Virus record (IMG/VR): IMGVR_UViG_3300027515_000001
Location: 1 to 52,703 of that record
Strand: one strand, 5' to 3'
From: a virus
DNA: 52,703 nucleotides
Shown: in pieces, positions 6,939 to 14,229 of the stretch
Numbering within the stretch: position 1 is the stretch's first letter
Layout of the letters: each line of letters starts with the position of its first letter
Notes under the pieces: model-generated
Told to the model about the DNA's origin: nothing
The model's database searches: none
What the model saw: only the letters and a program-made list of their open reading frames with translations
Made by a program: the position numbers and the translations under genes

Positions 6939-7877
6939 ATGAAACAACGAGCATTTTTTGAAACAAACTATGCAATTGCGCAAGCGGATTTTTCAAATCC
7001 GTTTGTTTCCGTTATTTCGTTCATTTTAACTGACTTTTTGCCAAATAAAAACGGGCAGGCGGTCGCGATTGAAGAAAAAGACCGCATTATCGAGACGGCA
7101 AAAGGGATGCCGTTTAAGATGAACCCCGTAACCGGCGAGCACGAAGATGCTGAAACTATCGGCCCGATTGTCAAAACGTGGTTCGGAAATGACAATAACC
7201 GGCCCGTGGTGTACGCAGAAGCGATTATTTGGAAGTTAGAGTATCCTGAAATTGATCGATTTATTCAGGAAAAGTATCAAAATCAAGAACCATTGGCGGT
7301 TTCGTGGGAATTGCTGTATAGCGATAGCGAAACTGATCAAAATAATACGCAATGGTTGAAAAATGTTATTGTTACCGGCGTCGCATTAGTTTCACAACCC
7401 GCGTATGGCACCTATCGCACTCGCATTCTCGCCATCGCGGAAGACCAAACGACGGAGGCATCAATGATTGCGCCTAATGAGCAATTGACCACTACGAACA
7501 TCGTTGCATCCGCAACCGAACACACACTTCCCTCGACCGAAGCGATTGAACGCGAATTGGAGCAGGCCCGCGCCGAAATTGCGCAGCTTCGCGAGCAGGT
7601 TGACGCGCTCAAACGCGAATTGACGTTTGCGCAACGCAAAGAAGAGCTGCGCGAGTTTTTTCGCGATGTGGAAAGCAAGCGCGATTTCGTGCTTTCGCTC
7701 TCTGAAGAAGCGTTTCGTTCGTATGTGAACGATTTGCGTGCGATGAAACAAAACGTTGTTGTGCAATCTGCACAAAACGAATTGCACACAGCGACGAGTT
7801 CGATGAAACCGGCTATTCCCGCCGGTCTCGCAAACGAACCGCTTTCGGTCGTCGATCTCTTTAAGCGTCTTGTGTAA
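6939..7877 (+). CDS. prohead protease fused to coiled-coil scaffold
   Basis: 312 aa, directly before the decoration and major capsid genes. The N-terminal ~165 residues resemble capsid maturation proteases: LAVSWELLYSD, then VIVTGVALVSQPAYGTYRTRI, which corresponds to the (E)VSLVxxPA strand of the prohead protease fold. Residues 200-245 form a clear coiled coil (IERELEQARAEIAQLREQVD) typical of scaffolding proteins, and the C-terminus is helical. Such fusions drive assembly and are later cleaved out of the prohead. Catalytic residues cannot be assigned with confidence. No AGGAGG-like site is seen before the ATG. Confidence 0.65.
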   Translation: MKQRAFFETNYAIAQADFSNPFVSVISFILTDFLPNKNGQAVAIEEKDRIIETAKGMPFKMNPVTGEHEDAETIGPIVKTWFGNDNNRPVVYAEAIIWKLEYPEIDRFIQEKYQNQEPLAVSWELLYSDSETDQNNTQWLKNVIVTGVALVSQPAYGTYRTRILAIAEDQTTEASMIAPNEQLTTTNIVASATEHTLPSTEAIERELEQARAEIAQLREQVDALKRELTFAQRKEELREFFRDVESKRDFVLSLSEEAFRSYVNDLRAMKQNVVVQSAQNELHTATSSMKPAIPAGLANEPLSVVDLFKRLV

Positions 7878-7911
7878 AACCATTTCTTATCAATAATTGC
7901 GAGGTGTACCA

Positions 7912-8451
7912 ATGGCTTATACGCAAACTCCGAATGGCACGCTGTTGCCCGCCGTCGCCGGTGCTGATGTCCTCGCTGGCAAATTGGTAACGTTGACAAA
8001 CAATACCAACGGTATGTTGCCGAGAGCAGTTCCGGCGGCGAGCACGGCGACCGTCGTTTATGTCGCGTTGCCAGAAGATGACAGCTACAACCGCCCGACC
8101 GACGAGCGTTTCTACCTTGCCAGCGAGCACGGGATCGGTGATATGTTCGGCGCAACGGGTTGGACGTTCGAGACGGAACAAATTACATATCATAAAGTCG
8201 GACTGGCGTCGCAATACGAAGCGACGATCAAAGACGGCATGCGGATGATCGCGGCGAAGGGTGTGGTGGTTGCAGTGACGCCGAACTGCTACGTTGACAG
8301 CGCAGACATTAAGCAAGAAGGTGCGCTCGTCAAGGTCGCCAGCGGTTCTGGTAACGAGGGCAAGTTTGAGCTTGCCAGCGCTTTGGATAAGCCTGTTGGC
8401 GTCGTTGTCGGCGTGTTTAGCGACAACCGTTTGTCAATTCACGTATTTTAA
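7912..8451 (+). CDS. capsid decoration/stabilisation protein
   Basis: 179 aa, between protease/scaffold and major capsid protein, the usual place of the cement protein. It is rich in beta-type sequence, Ala, Val and Gly (AGADVLAGKLVTLTNN; PVGVVVGVFSDNRLSIHVF) with no catalytic motif. The ATG at 7912 follows GAGGTG; the upstream TTG is rejected. Assignment rests on position and composition. Confidence 0.6.
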   Translation: MAYTQTPNGTLLPAVAGADVLAGKLVTLTNNTNGMLPRAVPAASTATVVYVALPEDDSYNRPTDERFYLASEHGIGDMFGATGWTFETEQITYHKVGLASQYEATIKDGMRMIAAKGVVVAVTPNCYVDSADIKQEGALVKVASGSGNEGKFELASALDKPVGVVVGVFSDNRLSIHVF

Positions 8452-8492
8452 TGCAAATAGTTTCCTACGCAACAAATTGCATGAGGTGATAC

Positions 8493-9443
8493 ATGACTAC
8501 TGAACTGTTGCACAAGCGACAATTGACGCCAGCGGAACGGAGCGCGGTTGCCGAAATCGCTCGCACCGCCGGTACCTTCGATCTCGGCGCACGGAGCACC
8601 TTCGCCGAGACGATCATACAAAGCATCGCACCGGGCGAGCTTTCGCTTGAATTGTTCAACCTGTTCTTGCCGGTCGAGCAGATCGGATTGAATGATGACA
8701 TCGAGACCGTGTTGCAACGCGGGCGGTTTATTGCGCGCCCAATGGTTGAAGGCGCAAGCAATTTCGCGGATAACGTGTTCCAAGCATCGAAGCGGATTTT
8801 TGCAAATGAGAAATTGATTTGCGGTGCAAAAGTTTCGCTCGGCAAACTTCGCAGCGGCGACGTTCGTTCTATTGCCGATATTCGCCGCCAACTGATGACC
8901 GACCTTATGACTCAGATCGCGAGCAACGTTTTTAATAAGCTAACCACGATCTGGAACTCGACCGAGACGCCGAACAATTATTTGAGCGCCACGTCATTGA
9001 CCAAGCCAAATCTCGACACGCTGATCACGGCGCTGTATGATCGCGGCGACGTGCGAGCGATCATCGGTACGCGCCGGGCGCTGCGCCCACTGTTCGAGTT
9101 TGCCGGTTATGTGACTGTCGGTTCGACGGCGCTTGCCATCCCGCGTCAATTGCAAGAGTACGGTGACACGGGCATGGTCAGCGCGTACAACGGCATCCCC
9201 GTGGTCGTGTTGCCGCAAGTTACAAATTATGTCTACCCGACCCAAAACAATAAGCTGGTGCGTGATGACGTTGTGGTCATCGTTGGCCAAGACGCTGGTA
9301 TAATCGCGCTACGTGGCGAGATGGAAATGCAAGAGCACATCGAAACGCGAGTGCAACCGGCGGAATATTGGTTGCATGTCTGGCAACGCTACGGCATCGT
9401 GATCAACGCTCGCGAGCGCGTGGCGATCTACCATATTGTGTAA
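8493..9443 (+). CDS. major capsid protein (HK97 fold)
   Basis: 316 aa. Position after scaffold and decoration genes and the overall pattern fit an HK97-fold capsid protein: a helical N-arm, an E-loop-like strand (NFADNVFQASKRIFANEKLI), a spine-helix segment (DIRRQLMTDLMTQIASNVFNKLTTIWNS), a P-domain strand (NGIPVVVLPQVTN) and the late segment RDDVVVIVGQDAGIIALRGEMEMQE. RBS GAGGTGA before the ATG. It should be the most abundant virion protein. Confidence 0.8.
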   Translation: MTTELLHKRQLTPAERSAVAEIARTAGTFDLGARSTFAETIIQSIAPGELSLELFNLFLPVEQIGLNDDIETVLQRGRFIARPMVEGASNFADNVFQASKRIFANEKLICGAKVSLGKLRSGDVRSIADIRRQLMTDLMTQIASNVFNKLTTIWNSTETPNNYLSATSLTKPNLDTLITALYDRGDVRAIIGTRRALRPLFEFAGYVTVGSTALAIPRQLQEYGDTGMVSAYNGIPVVVLPQVTNYVYPTQNNKLVRDDVVVIVGQDAGIIALRGEMEMQEHIETRVQPAEYWLHVWQRYGIVINARERVAIYHIV

Positions 9444-9447
9444 CGGT

Positions 9448-9633
9448 ATGAACGAAAAACATTGGTGGCAAAGCAAGACAATCTGGCTGAACGCGGTATT
9501 ATTTGTAATCGCGGTAATCGGGGTGCTGATCGACAGTAGTTTGTTTGATCAGTATGATGAGGTGTTGTTATTGATCGCAGCAATTCTCAATTTAGTATTG
9601 CGATATTTCTATACGAATACGGCGCTAAAATAA
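9448..9633 (+). CDS. small membrane protein, holin-like
   Basis: 61 aa beginning MNEKHWWQSKTIWLN, a start seen in small phage membrane proteins. Two hydrophobic helices follow (AVLFVIAVIGVLI and EVLLLIAAILNLVLRYF). The ATG at 9448 is 4 nt after the capsid gene stop, so translation is probably coupled. Size and topology would suit a holin, but the endolysin is 4.6 kb away, so function is uncertain. Confidence 0.6.
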   Translation: MNEKHWWQSKTIWLNAVLFVIAVIGVLIDSSLFDQYDEVLLLIAAILNLVLRYFYTNTALK

Positions 9634-9636
9634 AAA

Positions 9637-9668
9637 TTTGAGAGGCAGCTTCGTTGCTGCCTCTCAAA
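9637..9668. terminator. bidirectional rho-independent terminator
   Basis: Perfect 13-bp stem (TTTGAGAGGCAGC and its complement) with a 6-nt TTCGTT loop between convergent genes. On the minus strand it is followed by TTTTTA, so it best fits the leftward GNAT operon but should stop both directions. Confidence 0.9.
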
Positions 9669-9721
9669 CGATAATCTATTGTGAAAACGGAGAATACTTC
9701 GACCACGAACGGGGCGAGTTG

Positions 9722-10153
9722 TCAAGAGGGAAGATCGACCGGAATGATTATCCGTTCCCATACATTCAATCGTCGCCGCTTCTCGTCGATTTGTGCGATC
9801 TGCACAAACCCGCGTTTTGCATAAAAAGCATTGGCGGGTTCATCAACAGGGCATTTGGCAATGATACGAAACGGGCTGGGGAAATAGGAACGGAGCGTTT
9901 GAATAAGACCGTTCAGCAATTTTGTGCCAACGCCACACTGCGGCTGCTCCACGCACACCAACGAAATCGTTGCGTGCTGTGCTAAAACGCCGAACCGCAA
10001 CCACCCAACCACGCGCTGATCCGTCGTGTCAAACGCAACCAGCAACCGCTTGCGCGCATGCGCATCTTCCACCATCGCCCGTGAGACAAACCCAAACACG
10101 TTCCGGTATCGCTGCACAATTGCAACGCATTGCGAAATAAGTTCCTCGTTCAT
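9722..10153 (-). CDS. GNAT-family N-acetyltransferase
   Basis: 143 aa. VCVEQPQCGVGTKLLNGLIQ holds the acetyl-CoA binding motif A (QxxGxGxxLL), and ANAFYAKRGFVQIAQ is the C-terminal motif B (FYxKxGF). The protein should transfer an acetyl group from acetyl-CoA to an amine of an unknown substrate. AAGGAGC precedes the ATG. Last gene of a three-gene leftward operon. Phage GNATs may modify host proteins or disarm toxins, but nothing here names the target. Confidence 0.85.
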   Translation of the reverse strand: MNEELISQCVAIVQRYRNVFGFVSRAMVEDAHARKRLLVAFDTTDQRVVGWLRFGVLAQHATISLVCVEQPQCGVGTKLLNGLIQTLRSYFPSPFRIIAKCPVDEPANAFYAKRGFVQIAQIDEKRRRLNVWERIIIPVDLPS

Positions 10154-10177
10154 TCCTGCTCCTTGTTGTTGGTGGGT

Positions 10178-10561
10178 TCAACCGCGCACATTGTCGCCCC
10201 CTTTCATCGCTTCAGAAATAACATCAGCAACCGGCAGAAAGAAATCCCGCGCCTCTTGAATAAGTTGCACAAATGATTTCTGTTCACCAGTCTGTCGGTC
10301 GTAAAACATCACCACGCCCGGCGCGTATCCTTCCACATCATACGTGTCAAATACGTACTGCACGAAACGGTTCCACACATCACGTAATTGCACGGGAACA
10401 TCCGGCGAAATAGCGTCTTCCTGATCCGGATATTCACACCCAAATTGCACGCTATACACGACATCGGTTTCATCGAGCGTCCCAAGATACACCGGTTCGC
10501 CGTTCGCCGGATGCGTGTCGTATATGTCAATCACGTTATCAACACAGATGAGCGTAAACAT
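10178..10561 (-). CDS. unknown acidic protein
   Basis: 127 aa, acidic, no family recognised (contains EYPDQEDAISPDVPVQLRDVW). RBS GGAGG 4 nt before the ATG. Middle gene of the leftward operon 11033-9722, close to the genes on both sides. Confidence 0.65.
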   Translation of the reverse strand: MFTLICVDNVIDIYDTHPANGEPVYLGTLDETDVVYSVQFGCEYPDQEDAISPDVPVQLRDVWNRFVQYVFDTYDVEGYAPGVVMFYDRQTGEQKSFVQLIQEARDFFLPVADVISEAMKGGDNVRG

Positions 10562-10592
10562 TTAACCTCCGCTTGTACATCCGCAACTGCAA

Positions 10593-11033
10593 TCACGCGC
10601 TGGTGTAATACTTGTGCAAATCGTACAAATCGTAGACAACAAAGCGAGGAGGAGTATCGCCGGTTGAACGAAACGCGGGGATGATCGGGAAAACGGTAAA
10701 ACGCTTGGCGACATGTAAGACGGCGAGCAACGTGCCTTCGGTTAACGAAGGCGGGCGAACAATTACCAATTCGCCGCGCTTCGTTGCCAGACGAGGGATC
10801 AGCAAATCACCCTCCGCAAAATAGTCAATTTCGCAGTCATCGAATGCAGATTTTAACACGTTTTCAGTCTGCTCGAATACCGAACCTTCAAAGTTTACGT
10901 GGTACGGAATACGATTTTCGATAACTTTCGCTGGATTTTGAAACTTTTGTTCCAGCAAATGGGTAATTTGCGCCAATTGCTCGTCGGTCAAGGGGTGCGA
11001 AAAGTTCTTGACGACCGCCTGTAAGAAGCTCAT
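10593..11033 (-). CDS. unknown protein, first gene of leftward operon beside the origin
   Basis: 146 aa, no family recognised. It has a mixed helix/strand pattern with LTDEQLAQITHLLEQKF near the N-terminus and RGELVIVRPPSLTEGTLLAV in the middle. RBS GGGAGGT before ATG. Driven by the promoter at 11131-11158, immediately left of the origin region; a role in origin control is possible but unsupported. Confidence 0.65.
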   Translation of the reverse strand: MSFLQAVVKNFSHPLTDEQLAQITHLLEQKFQNPAKVIENRIPYHVNFEGSVFEQTENVLKSAFDDCEIDYFAEGDLLIPRLATKRGELVIVRPPSLTEGTLLAVLHVAKRFTVFPIIPAFRSTGDTPPRFVVYDLYDLHKYYTSA

Positions 11034-11130
11034 GGTAACCTCCCGTCACACTGTCTGTTGCATATCGAACGATTTGCGTGAACGTCACACCGGTTCACCG
11101 CCAAACCCCGGTGCGTGTCGCTCGACATGA

Positions 11131-11158
11131 AGTATAGCACATGTTGCATATATGCCAA
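11131..11158 (-). promoter_or_regulatory. sigma-70-type promoter for the leftward operon
   Basis: Minus strand: TTGGCA, 16 bp, TATACT, with GTGC before the -10 as at other promoters here (GTGCTATACT). About 100 nt upstream of the gene starting at 11033. Confidence 0.75.
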
Positions 11159-11167
11159 GAGAAGCAG

Positions 11168-11417
11168 TTTACCGCATCAGAACGCGGTAATCACGATTGT
11201 ATGCGAACAAATGTGCGGGATTACCGCGTAACTCGTTCGGCGATCAACGAGTTGCATGAAGAAAAATCAGACAACGAACCCTAGATTGCCTCTGTAGCTT
11301 TACAGGAAGGCCGTAGAGCGACGAAAACCCTCGACCCTATATGATCCCTTATTTCGACTGCAAAACGCTTATAAGCCTTCCTGTGACGTTATAGAGGATT
11401 TTCCACATCGTGGAAAA
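11168..11417. repeat. dispersed structured element, copy D, at the origin
   Basis: Contains TTTACCGCATCAGAACGCG, ACAGGAAGGC (11302-11311) and its inverted copy GCCTTCCTGT (11375-11384) followed by GACGTTAT, all blocks shared with the elements at 16858, 20492 and 35051. It ends with a perfect hairpin, TTTTCCAC-ATC-GTGGAAAA (11399-11417). The copy is diverged relative to the others. Confidence 0.55.
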
Positions 11418-11911
11418 ATATACCGTATCGTGGAAACACTCGGTAAACGAAACGGGCAAGTGCAAGTTCGAGAACAGCCTCGCCGTCACTTCGTGCGATT
11501 GCGCGTCATACGCAACGGTTGCAAGTCGAACGAATTGCGTATACGCACCTTCGTGATTTATCGTGAAATATTTCACAAAGGGGGGTAGGGGGGGGTTTCA
11601 TCGACGCACAGTTTCTAACACCAGCGTAATAGAGCATTATCGAAAATACGCAAGGAGGGGTAATACATGATTTTATAACCACGTTATAGAAAATCTTTTT
11701 AGAAACACTTCGTAATACGTTTCTATACACGTTAAAGAGAATAATTTTAGTAAGATCGCGTAAAGAGATCGTATAATACTATTACGTAATAAGATTATTT
11801 AGTAAGATTATGTAATAAGATTACGTAATAAAATAACATAATAAGATAATTCATAGTATTGTATAATAGTATTATGTAATAATACGTGTTAATAAGTATC
11901 GTAATAATCAG

Positions 11912-12028
11912 AGAGAATAACTTGTAAGAATAATTAGTAAGAATAATTAGTAAGAATAATTAGTAAGAATAATTAGTAAGAATAATTAGTAAGAATAATT
12001 AGAGAGAATAACTAGATAGAATAATAAG
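11912..12028. repeat. 13-mer tandem repeats (DUE-like iterons)
   Basis: Six perfect head-to-tail copies of TAAGAATAATTAG occupy 11925-12002. One degenerate copy lies to the left (AGAGAATAACTTG, 11912-11924) and two to the right (12003-12015 and 12016-12028). The unit equals the 13-mer length of the E. coli oriC unwinding element and contains TAA/GAA/TAG triplets resembling DnaA-trio motifs (that resemblance is inference). Confidence 0.85.
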
Positions 12029-12205
12029 AGGGAAATATTATAAATATATATTATATTAATAAGCGCGTGCGTTCCATTTAATACGCGAAGGTAAACCTTC
12101 GTTTACCGCGTTCTAATCGCGTAAACCTTCGATTTTTCGTCATTCGTCGCGTTTTTCGCGTTGGTTTCACCGTGAGAATATGTCGTGATCGTGCAGGTTT
12201 GTGTT

Positions 12206-12258
12206 TTATTCACACGGTGTCCACACCATACTCACACGTTATCCACAGGTTATCCACA
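12206..12258 (+). promoter_or_regulatory. DnaA-box array in exact 11-bp register
   Basis: Nonamers start at 12206 (TTATTCACA), 12217 (GTGTCCACA), 12228 (ATACTCACA), 12239 (TTATCCACA) and 12250 (TTATCCACA), so every box starts 11 bp after the last. Three fit the consensus TTWTNCACA perfectly; the two between keep the CACA core. Same orientation and one-helical-turn spacing would favour a DnaA filament. Confidence 0.85.
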
Positions 12259-12372
12259 ATCCGATGTTTCGTTTATGTCATCCGGCGATAGCCAAACTGT
12301 TTCGAGTTGAACCATTCTCGCGTCTATGAGAAATCTTGATGTACCGCGTCAATACGCGACATATCGCTATTC

Positions 12373-12400
12373 TTGACAGGGAGAAAACTTGTGCTATACT
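12373..12400 (+). promoter_or_regulatory. sigma-70-type promoter
   Basis: TTGACA (12373-12378), 16 bp, TATACT (12395-12400), preceded by TGTGC. It points away from the origin toward the 114-aa gene at 12534. Confidence 0.85.
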
Positions 12401-12533
12401 ACGCTCAACCGCCAACCAAGTGTCGCTCATTTGTCCGTCCGCTCATTTGACCGCTGGCGTTGCATATATGTCATTTCGTCGCGTTGTTACCGGTTTGCGT
12501 ATATGCAACGCCCACCGTCGTCGTGGAGGAATT

Positions 12534-12878
12534 ATGAACATACCGGCGCAATTGGTCACGTATTGCGCATCTGCATTTGGCATGACCGTCACCGAGACGT
12601 GGCGTGCGTTGCAGGAGATGCGAGAGGGGGAACAGTTCGTTGTCGCCCACGCTGAACGAAAAGGCGCAAAATCTGAATTGAAAGTTACCAAAACTGGTAT
12701 TGGATTTCAGTATAGTTTCAATTTTCATCAAACAAAGTTTACTATTTTTACAAACGAAATTGGAGGAATATACAATCATGATTATTTTGATAATGCGCTA
12801 GATAGCTACTACGAACTTGTTCAGAAGCACAACCTTACTCCGTTGCCAGTCATCGTTCCGTCGTTTTTTCGGCTGTGA
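12534..12878 (+). CDS. unknown protein, first rightward gene after the origin
   Basis: 114 aa. The ATG at 12534 follows GGAGGAATT. No family recognised; the N-terminal part is helical (TVTETWRALQEMREGEQF) and a strand-rich part follows. The strong promoter just upstream and the leading position suggest an early or regulatory role. Confidence 0.65.
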   Translation: MNIPAQLVTYCASAFGMTVTETWRALQEMREGEQFVVAHAERKGAKSELKVTKTGIGFQYSFNFHQTKFTIFTNEIGGIYNHDYFDNALDSYYELVQKHNLTPLPVIVPSFFRL

Positions 12879-12914
12879 CTTTGGTGACGTGACGGGTTTT
12901 TGTTGTTCGGCGCA

Positions 12915-12933
12915 TTTGTACTTTCTGTACAAA
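12915..12933. promoter_or_regulatory. palindrome TTTGTAC-N5-GTACAAA
   Basis: A perfect 7-bp-arm palindrome 33 nt before the gene at 12966. The same TTGTAC-N5-GTACAA dyad overlaps a promoter at 43795-43811. Candidate operator. Confidence 0.5.
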
Positions 12934-12942
12934 TCGCGCAAC

Positions 12943-12950
12943 TGTGATAG
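12943..12950 (+). promoter_or_regulatory. TGTGATAG motif, candidate late promoter (connector block)
   Basis: GCGCAAC-TGTGATAG 16 nt before the ATG at 12966. It shares GTACAAAT...GCAACTGTGATA with the motif before the capsid block (6907). Confidence 0.5.
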
Positions 12951-12965
12951 CTATGAGGAGGTGAC

Positions 12966-13472
12966 ATGGTACACGTAACCTATCCTGAGTTTGCTGATCG
13001 CGTGGTCGAGCGATGGCGCAAGGCGTCGATCTCGATGGTCGGTGTGTCGCGACTTGACCCGTACAACCTTGACGCTCCCGCTCAAGCGATTACGTTGACG
13101 GAAGAAACACCGATTATCGAACTTTATTCGGAACGTGAAGTATTTGCATTTGCGCAATTGAACCGTAAGATCATCGAATTGGGGCTGATCGTGAAGGAAG
13201 GCACGCAAGCAGCGCCTGATGTGAACTTGACGAACGCGGTCTCCGATGATGATCTCCGTGCGTTGCTTTTGTTGAAGCCTCAAGCATTTGCGCGAAAGAT
13301 CGAAGCGTTTACGTCGCCGATCCCGCTGCGTCGTCTGCGCGAACTGGCAGACGACACGACGCCGATCTGGATCGTTAAGGCAATTGAAAAGCGGTTACAT
13401 AGTTTGACCGAAAACAATTTGACTGGCGGTCAAACCTCGTCTGATAGTCATCAAGCGTCGTCTGAAACATGA
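12966..13472 (+). CDS. putative head completion/connector protein
   Basis: 168 aa, soluble, no motif recognised. It is the first gene of the connector-tail block, upstream of head-closure and gp10-like proteins, where head-tail adaptors are encoded. The C-terminus is Ser/Thr-rich (GGQTSSDSHQASSET). RBS GAGGAGGTGAC. Function assigned by position only. Confidence 0.5.
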   Translation: MVHVTYPEFADRVVERWRKASISMVGVSRLDPYNLDAPAQAITLTEETPIIELYSEREVFAFAQLNRKIIELGLIVKEGTQAAPDVNLTNAVSDDDLRALLLLKPQAFARKIEAFTSPIPLRRLRELADDTTPIWIVKAIEKRLHSLTENNLTGGQTSSDSHQASSET

Positions 13473-13498
13473 ACGAGACGTAAAAACGAGACATAAAC

Positions 13499-13852
13499 AT
13501 GCCACCGACATCTTTGCCGCTGAACGTGCAACAACAAGTTGAGCAATTTTTCACAACTCCGGTTGCGGTACGTACCAAAACGCGCACTGTTGCGCCGGAT
13601 GGGACAATTGTCGAAACGTATCAAACGCGCACAATACATTGTTTGATCGCTCCGCGAAGCCGGGGAACGTTGCGCGGGGAGCGAGATTATCGGGCGATTG
13701 ACGATAATTCGGTTGTTGTTTATACGCACAAAGGTGTAACGATAACTGTTGATGACGAAATCGACATTGATGGTAAATGGTTGCGAGTGTCGTATGTGTA
13801 CCCGAATGTCGGCGTGTATCGGGCGTTTTTGGCGATAGGTGATAAGGAATGA
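13499..13852 (+). CDS. putative head-closure (stopper) protein
   Basis: 117 aa, beta-rich. The segment TRTIHCLIAPRSRGTLRGERDYRAIDDNSVV...VDDEIDIDGKWLRVSYV resembles SPP1 gp16/HK97 gp9-type head-closure proteins, which combine a hydrophobic beta-barrel with the phrase 'DEI.idG..y.V'. It overlaps the next gene by 4 nt (ATGA). These proteins plug the portal after packaging. Confidence 0.55.
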   Translation: MPPTSLPLNVQQQVEQFFTTPVAVRTKTRTVAPDGTIVETYQTRTIHCLIAPRSRGTLRGERDYRAIDDNSVVVYTHKGVTITVDDEIDIDGKWLRVSYVYPNVGVYRAFLAIGDKE

Positions 13853-14205
13853 CAAGTACGAAATGGACATCGCGCTTTCCGAAGTTAGCCGCGTCGTTGC
13901 GATACGCGACGGAGCAGGGCGCGCAACAAGCTGGCGTCGCAATTGTTGCGAAGGCGAAACAATTAGTTCCAGTTGAGACTTCTTCTCTCCAACGCACAAT
14001 TCGATTGGAAGGGCCGGCGCAACAATTTGACATTAAGTATCAAGTGTTGGCGGGCGACACGTCGGCTGTTCGGGTCGGATATGGGTATCCGGTGTTTTAC
14101 GCTGCGTATGTTGAATATCTCAACAGACCGTATCTGACGCCAGCGGCGAATGATGTTGATCTTGCCGCCTATGTCAAATCGGCGCTGCTCGAACAATGGA
14201 CATGA
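13849..14205 (+). CDS. HK97 gp10-like neck/tail completion protein
   Basis: 118 aa. It has the family pattern: AAGVAIVAKAKQLVPV-like helix (here AGVAIVAKAKQLVPVETSSLQRTI), then a late segment YPVFYAAYVEYLNRPYLTPAAND matching YAxxVExGT...PxLxPA of HK97 gp10. Such proteins join the tail tube to the head-closure ring. The start overlaps the stop of the upstream gene. Confidence 0.75.
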   Translation: MTSTKWTSRFPKLAASLRYATEQGAQQAGVAIVAKAKQLVPVETSSLQRTIRLEGPAQQFDIKYQVLAGDTSAVRVGYGYPVFYAAYVEYLNRPYLTPAANDVDLAAYVKSALLEQWT

Positions 14206-14229
14206 CAACCATTTGCTTTGTGATTTGGT

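Larger units (their letters stand above)
11690..12258. other. putative replication origin (DnaA-type)
   Basis: A non-coding region between divergent operons. From about 11690 to 12060 it is extremely AT-rich, with repeated ATTACGTAAT palindromes and a 13-bp tandem repeat (11912-12028). To the right stand DnaA boxes at 12206-12258. AT-rich 13-mers beside DnaA boxes are the classical layout of a bacterial oriC unwinding element. Host DnaA would bind the boxes and melt the AT-rich side, and the phage helicase and primase would load there. No replication initiator gene was recognised nearby. Confidence 0.75.

Noticed and set aside
7412-8155. 247-codon ORF antisense to the protease and decoration genes
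   Set aside because: Low-complexity Ser/Arg/Cys-rich shadow frame without RBS, opposite to well-supported genes.
11912-12028. CRISPR array or coding repeats
   Set aside because: The 13-mers are head to tail with no spacers and no reading frame; oriC-like iterons fit better.
11034-12533. tRNA genes or a replication initiator in the large gap
   Set aside because: No T-loop/acceptor pairing and no protein-like ORF were seen; the gap holds repeats, DnaA boxes and promoters only.
12879-12905. Intrinsic terminator after the 114-aa gene
   Set aside because: A T run follows (GGGTTTTTG), but the upstream GTGAC copies are direct, not inverted, so no stable hairpin forms.
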